Assembly (NCBI GenBank): GCA_963717745.1
Contig: CAVQXJ010000006.1
Location: forward strand, 57,271-121,270
Direction of reading: 5' to 3'
From: JACCXG01 sp963717745
GTDB lineage: Bacteria > Acidobacteriota > Vicinamibacteria > Vicinamibacterales > 2-12-FULL-66-21
DNA length: 64,000 bases
Every line of letters begins with the position of its first letter. Positions within the stretch are counted from its first letter, which is position 1. Positions 31,627-41,095 of the stretch are shown in pieces. Under the pieces are notes generated by a model. The model worked only from the letters and a program-made list of their open reading frames with translations, searched no databases and was not told the DNA's origin. A program made the position numbers and the translations under genes.

Positions 31627-33927
31627 ATTTGAGTCCAGTCGTCGAGCCCGAGAACGCGATGAGGAGAAACGAGAGCACGAAGAGGTCGCACAGCATGGCC
31701 AGGACCAGGCCGACCGCCGTCATGCCGCCAAAGGTCCGCATCGGCGTGAACGCCGACGCGAGCAGCACGCTGAAGCCGATGACGATCACCACGCAGGTGG
31801 CGATCATCGACGGTCCGACGTGACCAAGCGCCGAGGCCAGAGCGTTGCCCGGCTGCCGGGCTCGGGCGAGATACTCGTGCACGAAGAAGCTGGTGTCGTC
31901 GACGGCAATGCCGAGCGAGATGCCCATGATGAACACGGTGGCCATGTCGATCGGCCGGCCGGTGGCGCCGAGAATCGCCGCGACGATCGCGACCGGCAGC
32001 ACGTTCACGAACATGGCGTAGGCCGAGAGCGTCCAGTTGCGCAGCGAGAGGAAGAACGTCGCGAAGCACGTGACCGCCATGATCAGGACGCTCGTCACCT
32101 GCCCGCGGGACATGGTGTTGTCCATGTTGGCCCACAGCACCGTCACGCCCGAGACCTTGGCGGTCAGGTCGGGCAGGGTGGAGAAGTGTTTCCCGAGAAT
32201 CGACGGAATCTCCTGCTGGGTCAGCCGCTCGAGACTGGAGTTGTCGAGATAGGGAAAGAACACCACCAGGCGATACGCTCCGAGCCCGTCGTGCACGTAG
32301 CTCCCGATCTCGGTGTTGCCGCCCTGACAGCGCGAAGATATACGCGTCGGTGACCGACGAATCATCAGCCGCGAACTGCGCGAGCGGCTGCTCGCCGGCG
32401 AGCGCCGGCGCGACCTCCGCGAAAATGGCGGCCGGCCCGACCACTTTCGTGACTTCCGGCAGGGCCTCGATATCCGCCGTCGCGTTGACGATGGCGGCGT
32501 TCAGCGCGGCGTCGACGATCGGCGCATCGCTGCCGCGACGGATGACGATGGTCAGCTGGGCGCTGGGGAGGCCGGCGGCATCGAAGCGTGCATAGTCGAC
32601 GCGCAGGCGCTCCTTCGGCTGGATCATGTTGAGATAGGTCGAGTCGTAGCTGACCGTCGAGATCAGCCAGGCGACGACCGCGCACGCGGCGACCGTCGCC
32701 ACCACCAGCCGGCCGCGGATGCGTTGCAGGCCCGCCAGCCAGACGGCGAGCCCGCCAAGGACCCTGGCCGTCCACCGTTCGCCCGCATATAGCGTCCGGC
32801 TGCTGGTGAGCTCGTCGGCCGCTCCGAACCAGAACAGGCACTTCGGCAGCACGAACAGGATGTGCAGGCCGGACAGCAACTCGCCGGCGGCGCCGAACAG
32901 CGCCATCTCCTGGACCGGCGTCACCGGTATCACCGCGAGCAGACCGAAGCCCAGCGCCGTCGTGACGTTCGACACCATGAGCGGCCGGGCGAGCTCCCGC
33001 CAGGCGGCGCTGCGTCACTTCGGCCGCGCTGCCGCCGCGCTGGCGAAGCCAGCTCGCGATCCAGCTGGTGACATGCAGGCTCGACGCGATCCCGAGCGTG
33101 AAGCACAGGCCGGGCAGCGCAATCGTGACCATCGTGAACGGCCGGCCGCTGAACAGCATCGCGGCAATCAATGCCGCCGTCGTCAGCCCGACCGGCGTCA
33201 GGATCGCGACCGCGGTGCGCCACCGGAACCGCAACATTGCCAGCAGCACCACTGACGCGACCACGACGGTCAACGGGATCAGCAGCAGGAAGTCGCCCCA
33301 GGACAGCCGGTTGAGATCGGCATTGATGACCGCGGTGCCGGCCACCGCCGATGCCGCGACCGCCGGATGGGTGTCGAGGATGCGCCTCACCTCCGAGACC
33401 AGCCGCTGCCGGACCGTGTCCGGCGTCGAAGGTCCGGTGTGTTCCTTGATCAGGAGCGAGAAGACGTCCGGCGATTTCGCATAGACCAGGAGCTCGCGGG
33501 CGAACGGGTGCCGCAACAGCGTGTCACGCAATGCGGGCCACTCCTGTGCGTCGAGCTCGTCGTAGAACAGGCCCTGGCCGTCGCTCTGCAGGACCTCGAT
33601 GCTGGTTGGCGAGATGACGCGGCTGACACCGTCGATCCGCTCCAGCTCCCCGGTGAGCGAGCGCGAGACCGCCGTCGCCTCGCCGGCCTGCTCGGTGCGC
33701 ATCCACACCGTCGCGAGCATCCAGGTATCCGCGCCGAACAGCCGGCGTTCGTGGTTCAGGGTCTCAACCGTCGGATCCGAGCGATCGAACCAGATGTCGA
33801 TCGAGTTGTTGACGATCGGACGGCCGCGATAGAAGTGGAGGCCGAGCAGCAGGATCAGTGCGGCGTCCACCGCGAGGATCGCGTGCGGTACCCACGCTGT
33901 CGCTCGGAAGAGTCTGCGCATCGTCAC
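31559..33927 (-). CDS. RND superfamily exporter (HAE-3/MMPL type), two frameshifts
   Basis: Begins MTMRRLFRATAWVPHAILAV at 33927, overlapping the preceding beta-barrel gene by four bases. The architecture is the short RND form: helix, periplasmic loop, six-helix bundle, repeated twice. Recognisable segments are LNRLSWGDFLLLIPLTVVVA in the first half and GRPIDMATVFIMGISLGIAV-D-D in the second, with the proton-relay-type DD. The frame shifts near 33000 and near 32330; family sequence resumes each time, so the gene is read as one of about 780 residues. It would export hydrophobic cargo from the inner membrane to the LolA-like partner. If the shifts are real, the exporter is inactive. Confidence 0.82.
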
Positions 33928-35096
33928 CGCGAAAGTTCAAACCGAAGGTAGCCAAGCAGCTCGAGGTCATCTTTCCAGACGTCGAGGATGCTCCGCTCGG
34001 CCCCGGTGGAGACGGCCGTGAAACGGAACCCGACATTCACCGTCGGCGACTCGGCGAGCGCTTTCTCGACCGCACCGAGGACCCCGTGGCCGCGAAACGC
34101 CCAGTCGTAGAAGTACGCCATCTCGACCTGCACCGGCAGGAGGCCGGTCGTCGCGATTCGCATTCCGGCGCGCACCGCAGAGGCGAAGGGAATATCGGCG
34201 CGGTCTCCGCGGGTGTCGGCCATGAATTCGAACCGTGGAATGAGATTGTAGGCGCCGCCGAACGCACCCAGGCGCTGGTACTCGGCGGCGGCGGCGACGT
34301 AGCCGTAGGTCCGGTCCTGTCCGGTCACGTCCAGCGCGCCGCGGCGGCCGAAGCCCTCGGCAAAGAGGCGCCAGTCCGCGCGCGTGGTCTCTGCCTCGCC
34401 GCCAACCTGCAGGATGTCGGTGTAGACGGCATCGATCGCCCCCAGCCGCGCATCAGGTGTGAAACGCGGCACGAACGTTGGCCGGCGGCTGAGGCCGCCG
34501 AAGACATGCGCCGCCCAGTCGAGGGCCGGTTCGGTCCCGGAGATCCGGACGGCGAGCGCCTGGGTGCCGAGGCGGCCCGAATCCAACACATCATGCGTCT
34601 CGACGCCGAACCCGAAGCGGCCATCGCGGTCGGGGAGCGGCTGCGCGCGATGACCAATGAGTCCGTACACGTCGACCGAGAAGCGCTCCCTGAAGGCGGT
34701 GGCCCGGATCGCCGGCTGACTGAAGCGATTCTCTGGATGGACGAGCGAGAACGGCGTGTTGGCCGGACCGAGCGGGTCGAGAGGGGAGTCGGTGAAGCGT
34801 CCCCAGCGTTCGCGAAGGAGACCGCCCGCCAGCGCGGCTTTCTCGCCTCGCCACACGACCTTTGCTTCACCATCGACGAGCGCGCGCCGGCCATTGGACC
34901 CGTACACGACGACATCCCCGCTGAAATCGACGTTCTTCAGAAGCGAGCGTTCGTATTCGACCGACGCCCAGCCGCGAACTTCACTCTCGTTGGCTCGGCG
35001 TTCGGCCGGCTCACGCGGATACAGCGCCGCCTGAACTTCGGACGACACGGACAGCTGACCGGCCGCGCCTGCGGCGGGGAGGAATAAGGCGGCCAC
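33924..35096 (-). CDS. Outer-membrane beta-barrel protein of the RND operon
   Basis: A protein of about 390 aa with alternating amphipathic strands (VSSEVQAALYPREP, FRFTAVSTGAERSILDVWKD) and the C-terminal LLGYLRFELSR. The ORF begins at a GTG (35096) inside a signal-like stretch (GLAAFVAALFLPAAGAAGQL) whose natural start probably lies up to 50 bases upstream at a non-ATG codon close to the desaturase stop. It overlaps the RND gene by four bases, so it is the first gene of the barrel/RND/LolA-like operon. A role as outer-membrane partner or scaffold of the export system is inferred; I do not recognise a named family. Confidence 0.72.
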   Translation of the reverse strand: MAALFLPAAGAAGQLSVSSEVQAALYPREPAERRANESEVRGWASVEYERSLLKNVDFSGDVVVYGSNGRRALVDGEAKVVWRGEKAALAGGLLRERWGRFTDSPLDPLGPANTPFSLVHPENRFSQPAIRATAFRERFSVDVYGLIGHRAQPLPDRDGRFGFGVETHDVLDSGRLGTQALAVRISGTEPALDWAAHVFGGLSRRPTFVPRFTPDARLGAIDAVYTDILQVGGEAETTRADWRLFAEGFGRRGALDVTGQDRTYGYVAAAAEYQRLGAFGGAYNLIPRFEFMADTRGDRADIPFASAVRAGMRIATTGLLPVQVEMAYFYDWAFRGHGVLGAVEKALAESPTVNVGFRFTAVSTGAERSILDVWKDDLELLGYLRFELSR

Positions 35097-35140
35097 GAAG
35101 GCTGCTAGCCCACGCCGACGGAACGAACCCGCGATGGTGG

Positions 35141-35857
35141 TCAGGTGGCCTGTTCCGCGTGCATCCGTCCGGGCGCGGCCGCACTATTGGTCAGGCTCGA
35201 ATCCACTCCGTACCGGATGCGACTCTTCACGAACCGTGGATCGTCTCGCTGGAGCCCGCAGGTCAGCACGTTCGGCACGACCGCGTACTGAGCTGGATTG
35301 TTGCCGAGCGCACTGTCGACGAGCTGGCCGCCGGGGCTGACGGTGAACCAGTGCCGGTAGTCGATGTTGTGATGCTTGGCGTGACGACGCGTGACGTAGC
35401 GGCCGAGCCGCCCCTTCTCCATCCTGAAATGACTGGTCAGGTGCAGCCATTCGAAGAAGAGATATCCGCACACGCTGCCGCCGGCCACGGCGATGAGCGC
35501 GCTCTTGATCGGCAGCACGGTCGACAGCGCGGCGACGGTCACCAGCGCGATCGGCAAGGCGAACCAGAGCGGTGTGAAGAGCAGGTGACGGTTGCGCTGC
35601 TGGTCGTGATGTCCGTAGTGCAGCCGATAGAGCAGGTCGAAGAGAAACTGCCGCTGCGGCGCCGGGGCGTGGAAGATAAACCGGTGAATCAGATGCTCTT
35701 CGAGCAGATAGAGGCCCCACCCGAACGCGAACAATCCGAGCGTCGCCGGTGTGGGCTGCGATATCGCGAGGGCTACCCCGGCGACGCCGATGGCGCCCAT
35801 CACCAGGATTCCGGGATCCCCGATGTAGATACGAAGGAGCTTCTGGATGTCGTTCAT
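35141..35857 (-). CDS. Fatty acid hydroxylase / sterol desaturase superfamily membrane enzyme
   Basis: A 238-aa integral membrane protein with the histidine-box pattern of di-iron lipid hydroxylases: HLIHRFIFH, RLHYGHHDQ, HLTSHF and RRHAKHHNIDYRHW. Four to five hydrophobic segments (MGAIGVAGVALAI, PIALVTVAALSTVLPI, LIAVAGGSVCGYLFFEWL) surround the boxes. The family hydroxylates or desaturates fatty acyl, sterol or carotenoid chains in the membrane. It lies directly upstream of the beta-barrel/RND operon on the same strand and may be co-transcribed with it, linking lipid modification to lipid export (inference). Confidence 0.88.
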   Translation of the reverse strand: MNDIQKLLRIYIGDPGILVMGAIGVAGVALAISQPTPATLGLFAFGWGLYLLEEHLIHRFIFHAPAPQRQFLFDLLYRLHYGHHDQQRNRHLLFTPLWFALPIALVTVAALSTVLPIKSALIAVAGGSVCGYLFFEWLHLTSHFRMEKGRLGRYVTRRHAKHHNIDYRHWFTVSPGGQLVDSALGNNPAQYAVVPNVLTCGLQRDDPRFVKSRIRYGVDSSLTNSAAAPGRMHAEQAT

Positions 35858-35950
35858 GGCCCTGGCTCCCAGGCCGTCCGCCGGCTTGACTCTGACACCT
35901 TCGAATGACGCGCCGGATTATCTTCTAAAACGTCGGGAGCGCGCGAATGT

Positions 35951-36247
35951 TCACCGGTCCCGGCCCGGGTCCGCGGCTGAGCTTTTCCGCTCGCCGAGCA
36001 GCAGCCGCTGCAGCGTCCGCAGATCGTTCAGCAAAATGAGGCTGGCGAGCACATTCTGGCGCAGGCTGTTCAGTTTGTGGTCGACCAGGCGCAGCGCGTC
36101 GAGGCGCCGGTCGGCCTTCTCTTCCTGGGCGCGGGCGGTCTCGTCGAGGATCGACCCATACGCGTCGTCGACCGCCTCCCTGAGAAGGCCGACGAATTCG
36201 TAGGCGCTCTCGAGCGTGTCGAAGGGGCCGCCACGGTCCTGAGTCAT
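35951..36247 (-). CDS. Small coiled-coil hypothetical protein
   Basis: The start at 36247 (MTQDRGGPFDTLESAYEFVG) gives 98 residues; an ATG six codons upstream also exists. The sequence is almost wholly helical with heptad-like Leu spacing (DALRLVDHKLNSLRQNVL, SLILLNDLRTLQRLL) and no signal peptide. I do not recognise the family. It is divergent from the aminotransferase-reductase fusion gene, sharing about 90 bases of upstream region, and may be transcribed with the downstream desaturase gene. Confidence 0.7.
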   Translation of the reverse strand: MTQDRGGPFDTLESAYEFVGLLREAVDDAYGSILDETARAQEEKADRRLDALRLVDHKLNSLRQNVLASLILLNDLRTLQRLLLGERKSSAADPGRDR

Positions 36248-36340
36248 CGATGTGCGCGCCAGCATAACCTACCAACCCTTGCCTCGCCCAGACAACCCGG
36301 CTAACATCCGGCGCGATTCGGGATTCGCTCAGGAGCCCCC

Positions 36341-38815
36341 ATGGAGCCCGTCAGGTCCGACGATTTCTACCAGATGATCAAGCCGCAGCTCTGTGGGCTG
36401 CTCGATCTGCTGCGCATTGGCGTGGTCTTCGACCGGGGACAGGGGGATTACCTGTTTCACCACCGGGACGGCGAGGAAGTCGCGGTGCTGGATCTGGTGG
36501 GCGGGTACGGGTCACTGCTGTTCGGCCATCACCATCCCGTGCTGGTGGCGGAAGCGCAGCGCCTGTTGGTCGAGGGCCGTCCGGTCCACTCGCAGGGCTC
36601 GCGACACGCGCTGGCCGGCCAGCTGGCGCGCGAACTGGCGCGCCGGGCGGGCGCGGACTATCGGGTGGTCTTCTGCAACTCGGGCGCCGAGGCGGTCGAG
36701 GCCGCCATGAAGCACGCGATCCTCGAAACGGGCTCGCGCACCTTCATCGCGCTCGAGAAGGGATTTCACGGCAAGACCCTGGGCGCCGTCCAGCTGACCG
36801 CCAATCAGGATTATCGCGAGCCGTTTCTGATCGACGGTCTCACGGTGCACCGCGTTCGCGTCAACGACATCGCGCATCTCGAGCAGACGTTCGCGCGGAC
36901 CGGCAACCTCGCCGGCTTGATTTTCGAGCCGATTCAGGGAGAAGGCGGCGTTCGCGAGATCTCGGCGGCGTTCGCCCAGCGGGCCGCCGAGCTCTGCGCC
37001 GCGCGCGGCGCGCCGCTGATCGCCGACGAGATCCAGACCGGCATGGGCCGGACCGGGACCTTTCTCGCCAGCGAAGCGCTCGGCGTCACTCCCGACTACG
37101 TGCTGCTGTCGAAGGCGCTCGGCGGCGGCCTCGCGAAGATTTCAGCGACGCTGATCCGCCGCGAGCGCCACGTCGACAAGTTCGACGTCCTGCATACGAG
37201 CACCTACGCCGAAGACGATTATTCGAGCGGCGTGTCGCTGAAGGCGCTGGAGCTGCTGGACCAGGACGCGCTCGACGCGTGCCGCGTGAAGGGGGACAGG
37301 TTCCTGAACGGATTCCGGAAGCTGCAGGCCGCCTACCCCGACGTCATCGTCGACGTCCGCGGCCGCGGCCTGATGGTCGCGGTGGAGTTCCGGCGATTGC
37401 TGGACGATTCGAGCTTCCTGCTGCGGATGCTGAGCAATCAGGACGATCTCATCTACGTCCTGGTGGGGTATCTCTTCAACGTCCACCGCATCCGGGTGGC
37501 GCCGACGCTGAGCGATCCGCAGACGCTGCGGTTCGAGCCGTCGTTCCTGATCTCCGATCAGGACATCGACCGCTGCGTGGCGGCGCTGGACGATGTGTGC
37601 GGGAAGCTGCGGGCCCATGATGCGATTGGACTGACCCGGTATTTCATCGAGGGCCAGGACGGCGCCGATCACGACCGCACCCGGGTCACCTCCGACACCA
37701 AGTTCTTCATTCACGACGAGCCGCCGTACTGGCAGCGGGAGCTGGATCCGCCGCCGCTGAAAGTGGCGTGGCTGTTCCACATGATCGACGCCGACAATCT
37801 GGTGTCGCTCGAGGCCGACGCCGCCAGGCTGACCTGCGACGAGCGCGAGCAGTACCTGCGCCACCTCGCGCCGCGGGCCAATCCGCTGGTGATGAGCTCG
37901 TTCGACGTGCAGTCGACGACCGGTGCGAAGGTCCGCTTCTACGCGATCGCGCTGCCGTTCACCTCGAACCAGATGAAGGGGTGGCTGGACGAAGGGGACT
38001 TCTTCCGCGTCCGCCATTCGATCGACAAGGCGATCAAGGTGGCGCGCTTCATCGGCTGCGACGTGATCGCGCTCGGCCAGTACACGTCCATCGTCACCAG
38101 GAACGCGACCACGCTGGACCTGCCGCACGTCGGCCTGACGACCGGCAACAGCTACACGATCGCGCTGGCGCTGGAAGCGATCGAGCGCGCACTCCACGAT
38201 CGCGGGCTCGAGCCGGCGTCGGCTTCGCTGGCGGTGGTCGGCGCCTCAGGGAACATCGGCCAGACGTGTGCCGAGATTCTGGCGCCGCGATTCGCCCGGA
38301 CGGTGTTGCTGGGCAGCAGCAAACCGTCCGCGCTGCGTCGGCTGGGCGAGTTGCAGGCACGCATCCCGCGAGCCAGCGTCGAAGCCGACGCCGCGGCGCT
38401 GCGCCAGGCGGATGTCGTCCTGGCCGCGGCGAACGCGCCGACGCCGTTCCTGGGGACAGAGGTCTTCGCCGAAGGCGCGGTGGTCTGCGATCTGTCGGTG
38501 CCGGCCGCAGTCCGTCCCGAGGTCCGCGAGACGCGCCCCGACGTACTGGTGATCGGCGGCGGCATCGCCCGGCTGCCTTTCGGCGAGGCGCACGGGATCA
38601 TCGGACTGCCGCTCCCGCCGGGACAGGTCTACGGCTGCATGGCGGAGACGATGCTGCTCGGCCTCGAGGGTGTGCGCGACGCGACGTTCACCGGGTTCCT
38701 TCCCGCGGAACACGTCTTCCGGCTAGCCGCCATGGCCAAGCGGCACGGGTTCACGCTGGCGGAGTACAAGACCCACGCGACGATGGGAGCGCCGAAGGGG
38801 GCGATGGGAGTGTGA
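36341..38815 (+). CDS. Fusion of class III aminotransferase and acyl-ACP-reductase-like domain
   Basis: An intact 824-aa protein. Residues 1-430 are a fold-type I, class III aminotransferase: CNSGAEAVEAAMKHA (112-126), FEPIQGEGG, IADEIQTGMGRTG (PLP Asp229) and LLSKALGGG with the Schiff-base Lys258. Residues about 470-824 resemble cyanobacterial acyl-ACP reductase (AAR): GQYTSIVTRN (579-588), LTTGNSYT, the nucleotide loop VVGASGNIGQT, and GQVYGCMAETMLLGLEG, where Cys766 aligns with the AAR acyl-accepting cysteine. Together they would reduce an acyl thioester to an aldehyde and aminate it to a primary amine (inference). The start ATG follows CAGGAGCC. Neighbouring lipid hydroxylase and RND genes suggest an amino-lipid pathway. 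Confidence 0.88.
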   Translation: MEPVRSDDFYQMIKPQLCGLLDLLRIGVVFDRGQGDYLFHHRDGEEVAVLDLVGGYGSLLFGHHHPVLVAEAQRLLVEGRPVHSQGSRHALAGQLARELARRAGADYRVVFCNSGAEAVEAAMKHAILETGSRTFIALEKGFHGKTLGAVQLTANQDYREPFLIDGLTVHRVRVNDIAHLEQTFARTGNLAGLIFEPIQGEGGVREISAAFAQRAAELCAARGAPLIADEIQTGMGRTGTFLASEALGVTPDYVLLSKALGGGLAKISATLIRRERHVDKFDVLHTSTYAEDDYSSGVSLKALELLDQDALDACRVKGDRFLNGFRKLQAAYPDVIVDVRGRGLMVAVEFRRLLDDSSFLLRMLSNQDDLIYVLVGYLFNVHRIRVAPTLSDPQTLRFEPSFLISDQDIDRCVAALDDVCGKLRAHDAIGLTRYFIEGQDGADHDRTRVTSDTKFFIHDEPPYWQRELDPPPLKVAWLFHMIDADNLVSLEADAARLTCDEREQYLRHLAPRANPLVMSSFDVQSTTGAKVRFYAIALPFTSNQMKGWLDEGDFFRVRHSIDKAIKVARFIGCDVIALGQYTSIVTRNATTLDLPHVGLTTGNSYTIALALEAIERALHDRGLEPASASLAVVGASGNIGQTCAEILAPRFARTVLLGSSKPSALRRLGELQARIPRASVEADAAALRQADVVLAAANAPTPFLGTEVFAEGAVVCDLSVPAAVRPEVRETRPDVLVIGGGIARLPFGEAHGIIGLPLPPGQVYGCMAETMLLGLEGVRDATFTGFLPAEHVFRLAAMAKRHGFTLAEYKTHATMGAPKGAMGV

Positions 38816-38974
38816 GGTGCGCGCCGAGTCTCCGGTCCTAGCGCGTTTGCGGTTCTGATCGGTCGCGTTGCAAATTCGTCAGCGGTCCATCGGTCCCAGC
38901 CCACCGAACCGCGAATTACTCGCGGGTCTCCGCGGCAGGCCTCGTGCAGGTCCCAGTCCAGGACTCCATTTCCT

Positions 38975-40088
38975 GTGTCTAACCCTGGACTCCGCTTGCG
39001 TTCAGCCTGTCTGGTCTTCGCCTGTAGCCTTGTGTTCACGGCAACCGTCGAGCGGCTATCGGCACAGGCTCCCCCTCCTCCCGAGATGAAGCCGTGGGTG
39101 GTGATGGATGTGGGTCCGATTTCGGCACCTTCGGTCTGTGGCTGTGTGACCAGGCCGTTCACCGTGACGCGACCGCGACCGGGGTTCGGATACGGGAGCG
39201 GCCTCGCCGCGCCCGACTCGGATGCACCGCTGACGCGATCCATGGCGCCCTTTCAGGCGCGACGAGATGCCGAGGATCGAGCGAATCTGCCGACCAGCGT
39301 CGAAAACGGGCTGAGCGGCAACGGCAACGACAGCCTCGGTATCGCCTGGCTGATCAGCAGTGGCACGGCGGTCCAGCGGGACGAGACGCAGGCCACTGCA
39401 TGGTTTCTTCTCGCCGCGGAGCAGGGTCACGCCAACGCGTTTGGCCCCCTCGGTCATCGGTATCTTCGCGGGCTGGGGGTCGAGCAGAACGACCGCGCCG
39501 CCGCCTACTGGTTCCAGATGGGTGCCTCTAACGGTGACACGGCGGCGATGAGTGCAGTCGGTGGGCTCTATGCGGCCGGGCGCGCCGTCCCTCAGGATTG
39601 GGCGGCAGCCGTGGCGTGGTGGAAGAAGGCCAACAACTGGCGCTTCGTCGGCGACGCGTACGCGTGTGGCCTGGGTGTCGAACAGGACAATGAACGGGCT
39701 GCGGCCGCCTATCGAAGGGGTGTCGAGAACGCGGACATGATGAGCAGCATTCAGCTGGGCCACCTGTATGCGTCCGGCTGGCACGGCCCCGCCCGCCGAC
39801 GACGCGGCGTTCAAAGCGTACCAGCGCGCGGCCGACGAGGGGTATCCCGAGGCGCAGATCGCGCTCAGCAAGCTGTATCTCGAAGGTCACGGCGTGACGG
39901 CCGCTCCCTACGAGTCGTATTTCTGGGCGCGGTTGGCCGAGCTCAGGCTGCCAGCGGGCGAGCTCCAATCCCTCGCACGCAGCCGCGCCAACCTCGCCGC
40001 GAAGTTCTTCTCGGCTGTCGAGATTGGCGACGCCGACAAGTTCGTGAAAAATGTGATCGCCACGGGGACGGCGCCGATGAACAAGTGA
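38975..40088 (+). CDS. Exported Sel1-repeat protein, one frameshift
   Basis: A GTG start at 38975 is followed by a signal segment (SACLVFACSLVFTATVERLSA). Repeats of the Sel1/TPR type run through the mature part: AWFLLAAEQGHANAFGPLGH, AAAYWFQMGASNGDTAAMSA, AYRRGVENADMMSSIQLGHL and, after a shift near 39785, AYQRAADEGYPEAQIALSKL. Such solenoids bind protein partners in the envelope; no catalytic domain is visible. The reading frame ends in the second frame at 40088. The start is uncertain, as no strong ribosome site is seen. Confidence 0.75.
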
Positions 40089-40116
40089 GAGTGGCGTATG
40101 GCCGGGGCTATCCGTC

Positions 40117-40178
40117 GCAACGCTGCTCAAACGATCGCGCCTCTTCTTACCACTCGATCATGGTCGAGAGCATCGGTT
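40117..40178 (-). pseudogene. Short remnant of an ADOP permease
   Basis: About 20 codons on the minus strand read MLSTMIEW-stop-EEARSFEQ, nearly the same as MLSTMIEWQEQARSFE inside the intact permease at 44155-46854; a 26-base stretch is identical between the two places (compare 46381-46406). The remnant contains a stop and nothing on either side matches, so it is debris of a deleted paralogue. Confidence 0.65.
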
Positions 40179-40203
40179 CATCTCTGCCGCAGGAGCCTGA
40201 GCA

Positions 40204-40782
40204 TCATCGCGCGTCCTGCCCGTGTTGGCTTGCGGCGAGTCGCCGCCACAGATCGCCGACGCCAATCTCCTCGGCCCAGCGTGCGATGTAATGTTTGTCT
40301 ACGGCGGGGTTGAGCTCCAGCACTCCGGCCGCATCGCGCAGCTGCCGTTCGGAGTCGCCGCTCTGCCTGGCCCATTCGAGCTTCGACACGATCGCGTCTT
40401 CGGGGGACACGATGGCGACCGATTGGCCAAAGGACAGCGCCACACGCTGGCGTCGCTCGAACTCCGCCTCGCTGAACGGCCGCCTTTTCCTGATGATCAG
40501 ATCGATCTTGATGGCTCGAGACATCTCGATGGCGTTGAACTGCAGGTGCCGTCGCAATGCCTCGCGAGCGGCGCCGGCGTTGACGTAGAACTCGGCCGCC
40601 TCGAGCTCCCGGACCAGGGCCTCGAGTTGTTCCGGTGTCGGGTCGATCACCACGTCCGCGTCATGGGTCGCGCGGGGCCGGCCGTGATAGCTCGTGGCGA
40701 TTGAGCCGGTCACCATATACGGAATCGACCGCCCCTCGAGGAGCGTGACCACGCGACCCAGAATCTCCTCCTCCGGCGTCAT
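40204..40782 (-). CDS. AbiEii-like nucleotidyltransferase-fold protein
   Basis: The start at 40782 (MTPEEEILGRVVTLLEGRSI) overlaps the preceding gene by four bases. The nucleotidyltransferase signature is MVTGSIATSYHGRPRATHD with the metal-binding DADVVID, followed by KIDLIIRKRRPFSEAEFERR and the helical LEWARQSGDSERQLRDAAGV. This group resembles AbiEii/DUF nucleotidyltransferases, some of which are toxins that modify tRNA and some of which are housekeeping. Together with the coupled small gene upstream it forms a two-gene unit resembling a toxin-antitoxin pair; which is antitoxin is not demonstrated. Confidence 0.8.
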   Translation of the reverse strand: MTPEEEILGRVVTLLEGRSIPYMVTGSIATSYHGRPRATHDADVVIDPTPEQLEALVRELEAAEFYVNAGAAREALRRHLQFNAIEMSRAIKIDLIIRKRRPFSEAEFERRQRVALSFGQSVAIVSPEDAIVSKLEWARQSGDSERQLRDAAGVLELNPAVDKHYIARWAEEIGVGDLWRRLAASQHGQDAR

Positions 40783-41063
40783 GGCTCCACGAGCGGCTGC
40801 CCAGGCCAGACGGCTCGGCACAAGTCATCGCCGAGCGTGAGCCTGGCCCATGCCCGAAGGATCTCCTCGTTCGTGTAGCCTGGGTGGCGGCGACGAATGC
40901 CGGCCATGGCAAGGTTCCGGATCGTCTCGCTGAGCCTGAAGCCGATCGCGGCCCTGGCCGCACCGCCCATCTTCAGGTAGATGTCGCGCTGCAGGCGATG
41001 GGTCTCTTCCGAGGTGTCGAGCGGAAGTCCCACGTCTCCTTGCCGCGGTTCGTCGGCGCCCAT
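40779..41063 (-). CDS. Small partner protein of the nucleotidyltransferase
   Basis: A 94-aa protein starting MGADEPRQGDVGLPL at 41063. The core DTSEETHRLQRDIYLKMGG, SETIRNLAMAGIRRRHPGYT and EEILRAWARLTLGDDLCRAV is a helical module that I have seen as a conserved partner of AbiEii-like nucleotidyltransferases. Its TGA overlaps the next ATG (ATGA), so the two are translationally coupled. It probably binds the enzyme, as an antitoxin or cofactor (inference). Confidence 0.75.
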   Translation of the reverse strand: MGADEPRQGDVGLPLDTSEETHRLQRDIYLKMGGAARAAIGFRLSETIRNLAMAGIRRRHPGYTNEEILRAWARLTLGDDLCRAVWPGQPLVEP

Positions 41064-41095
41064 GCGGCATCGTACCTCGGCAGCTTCGAAGCGCC

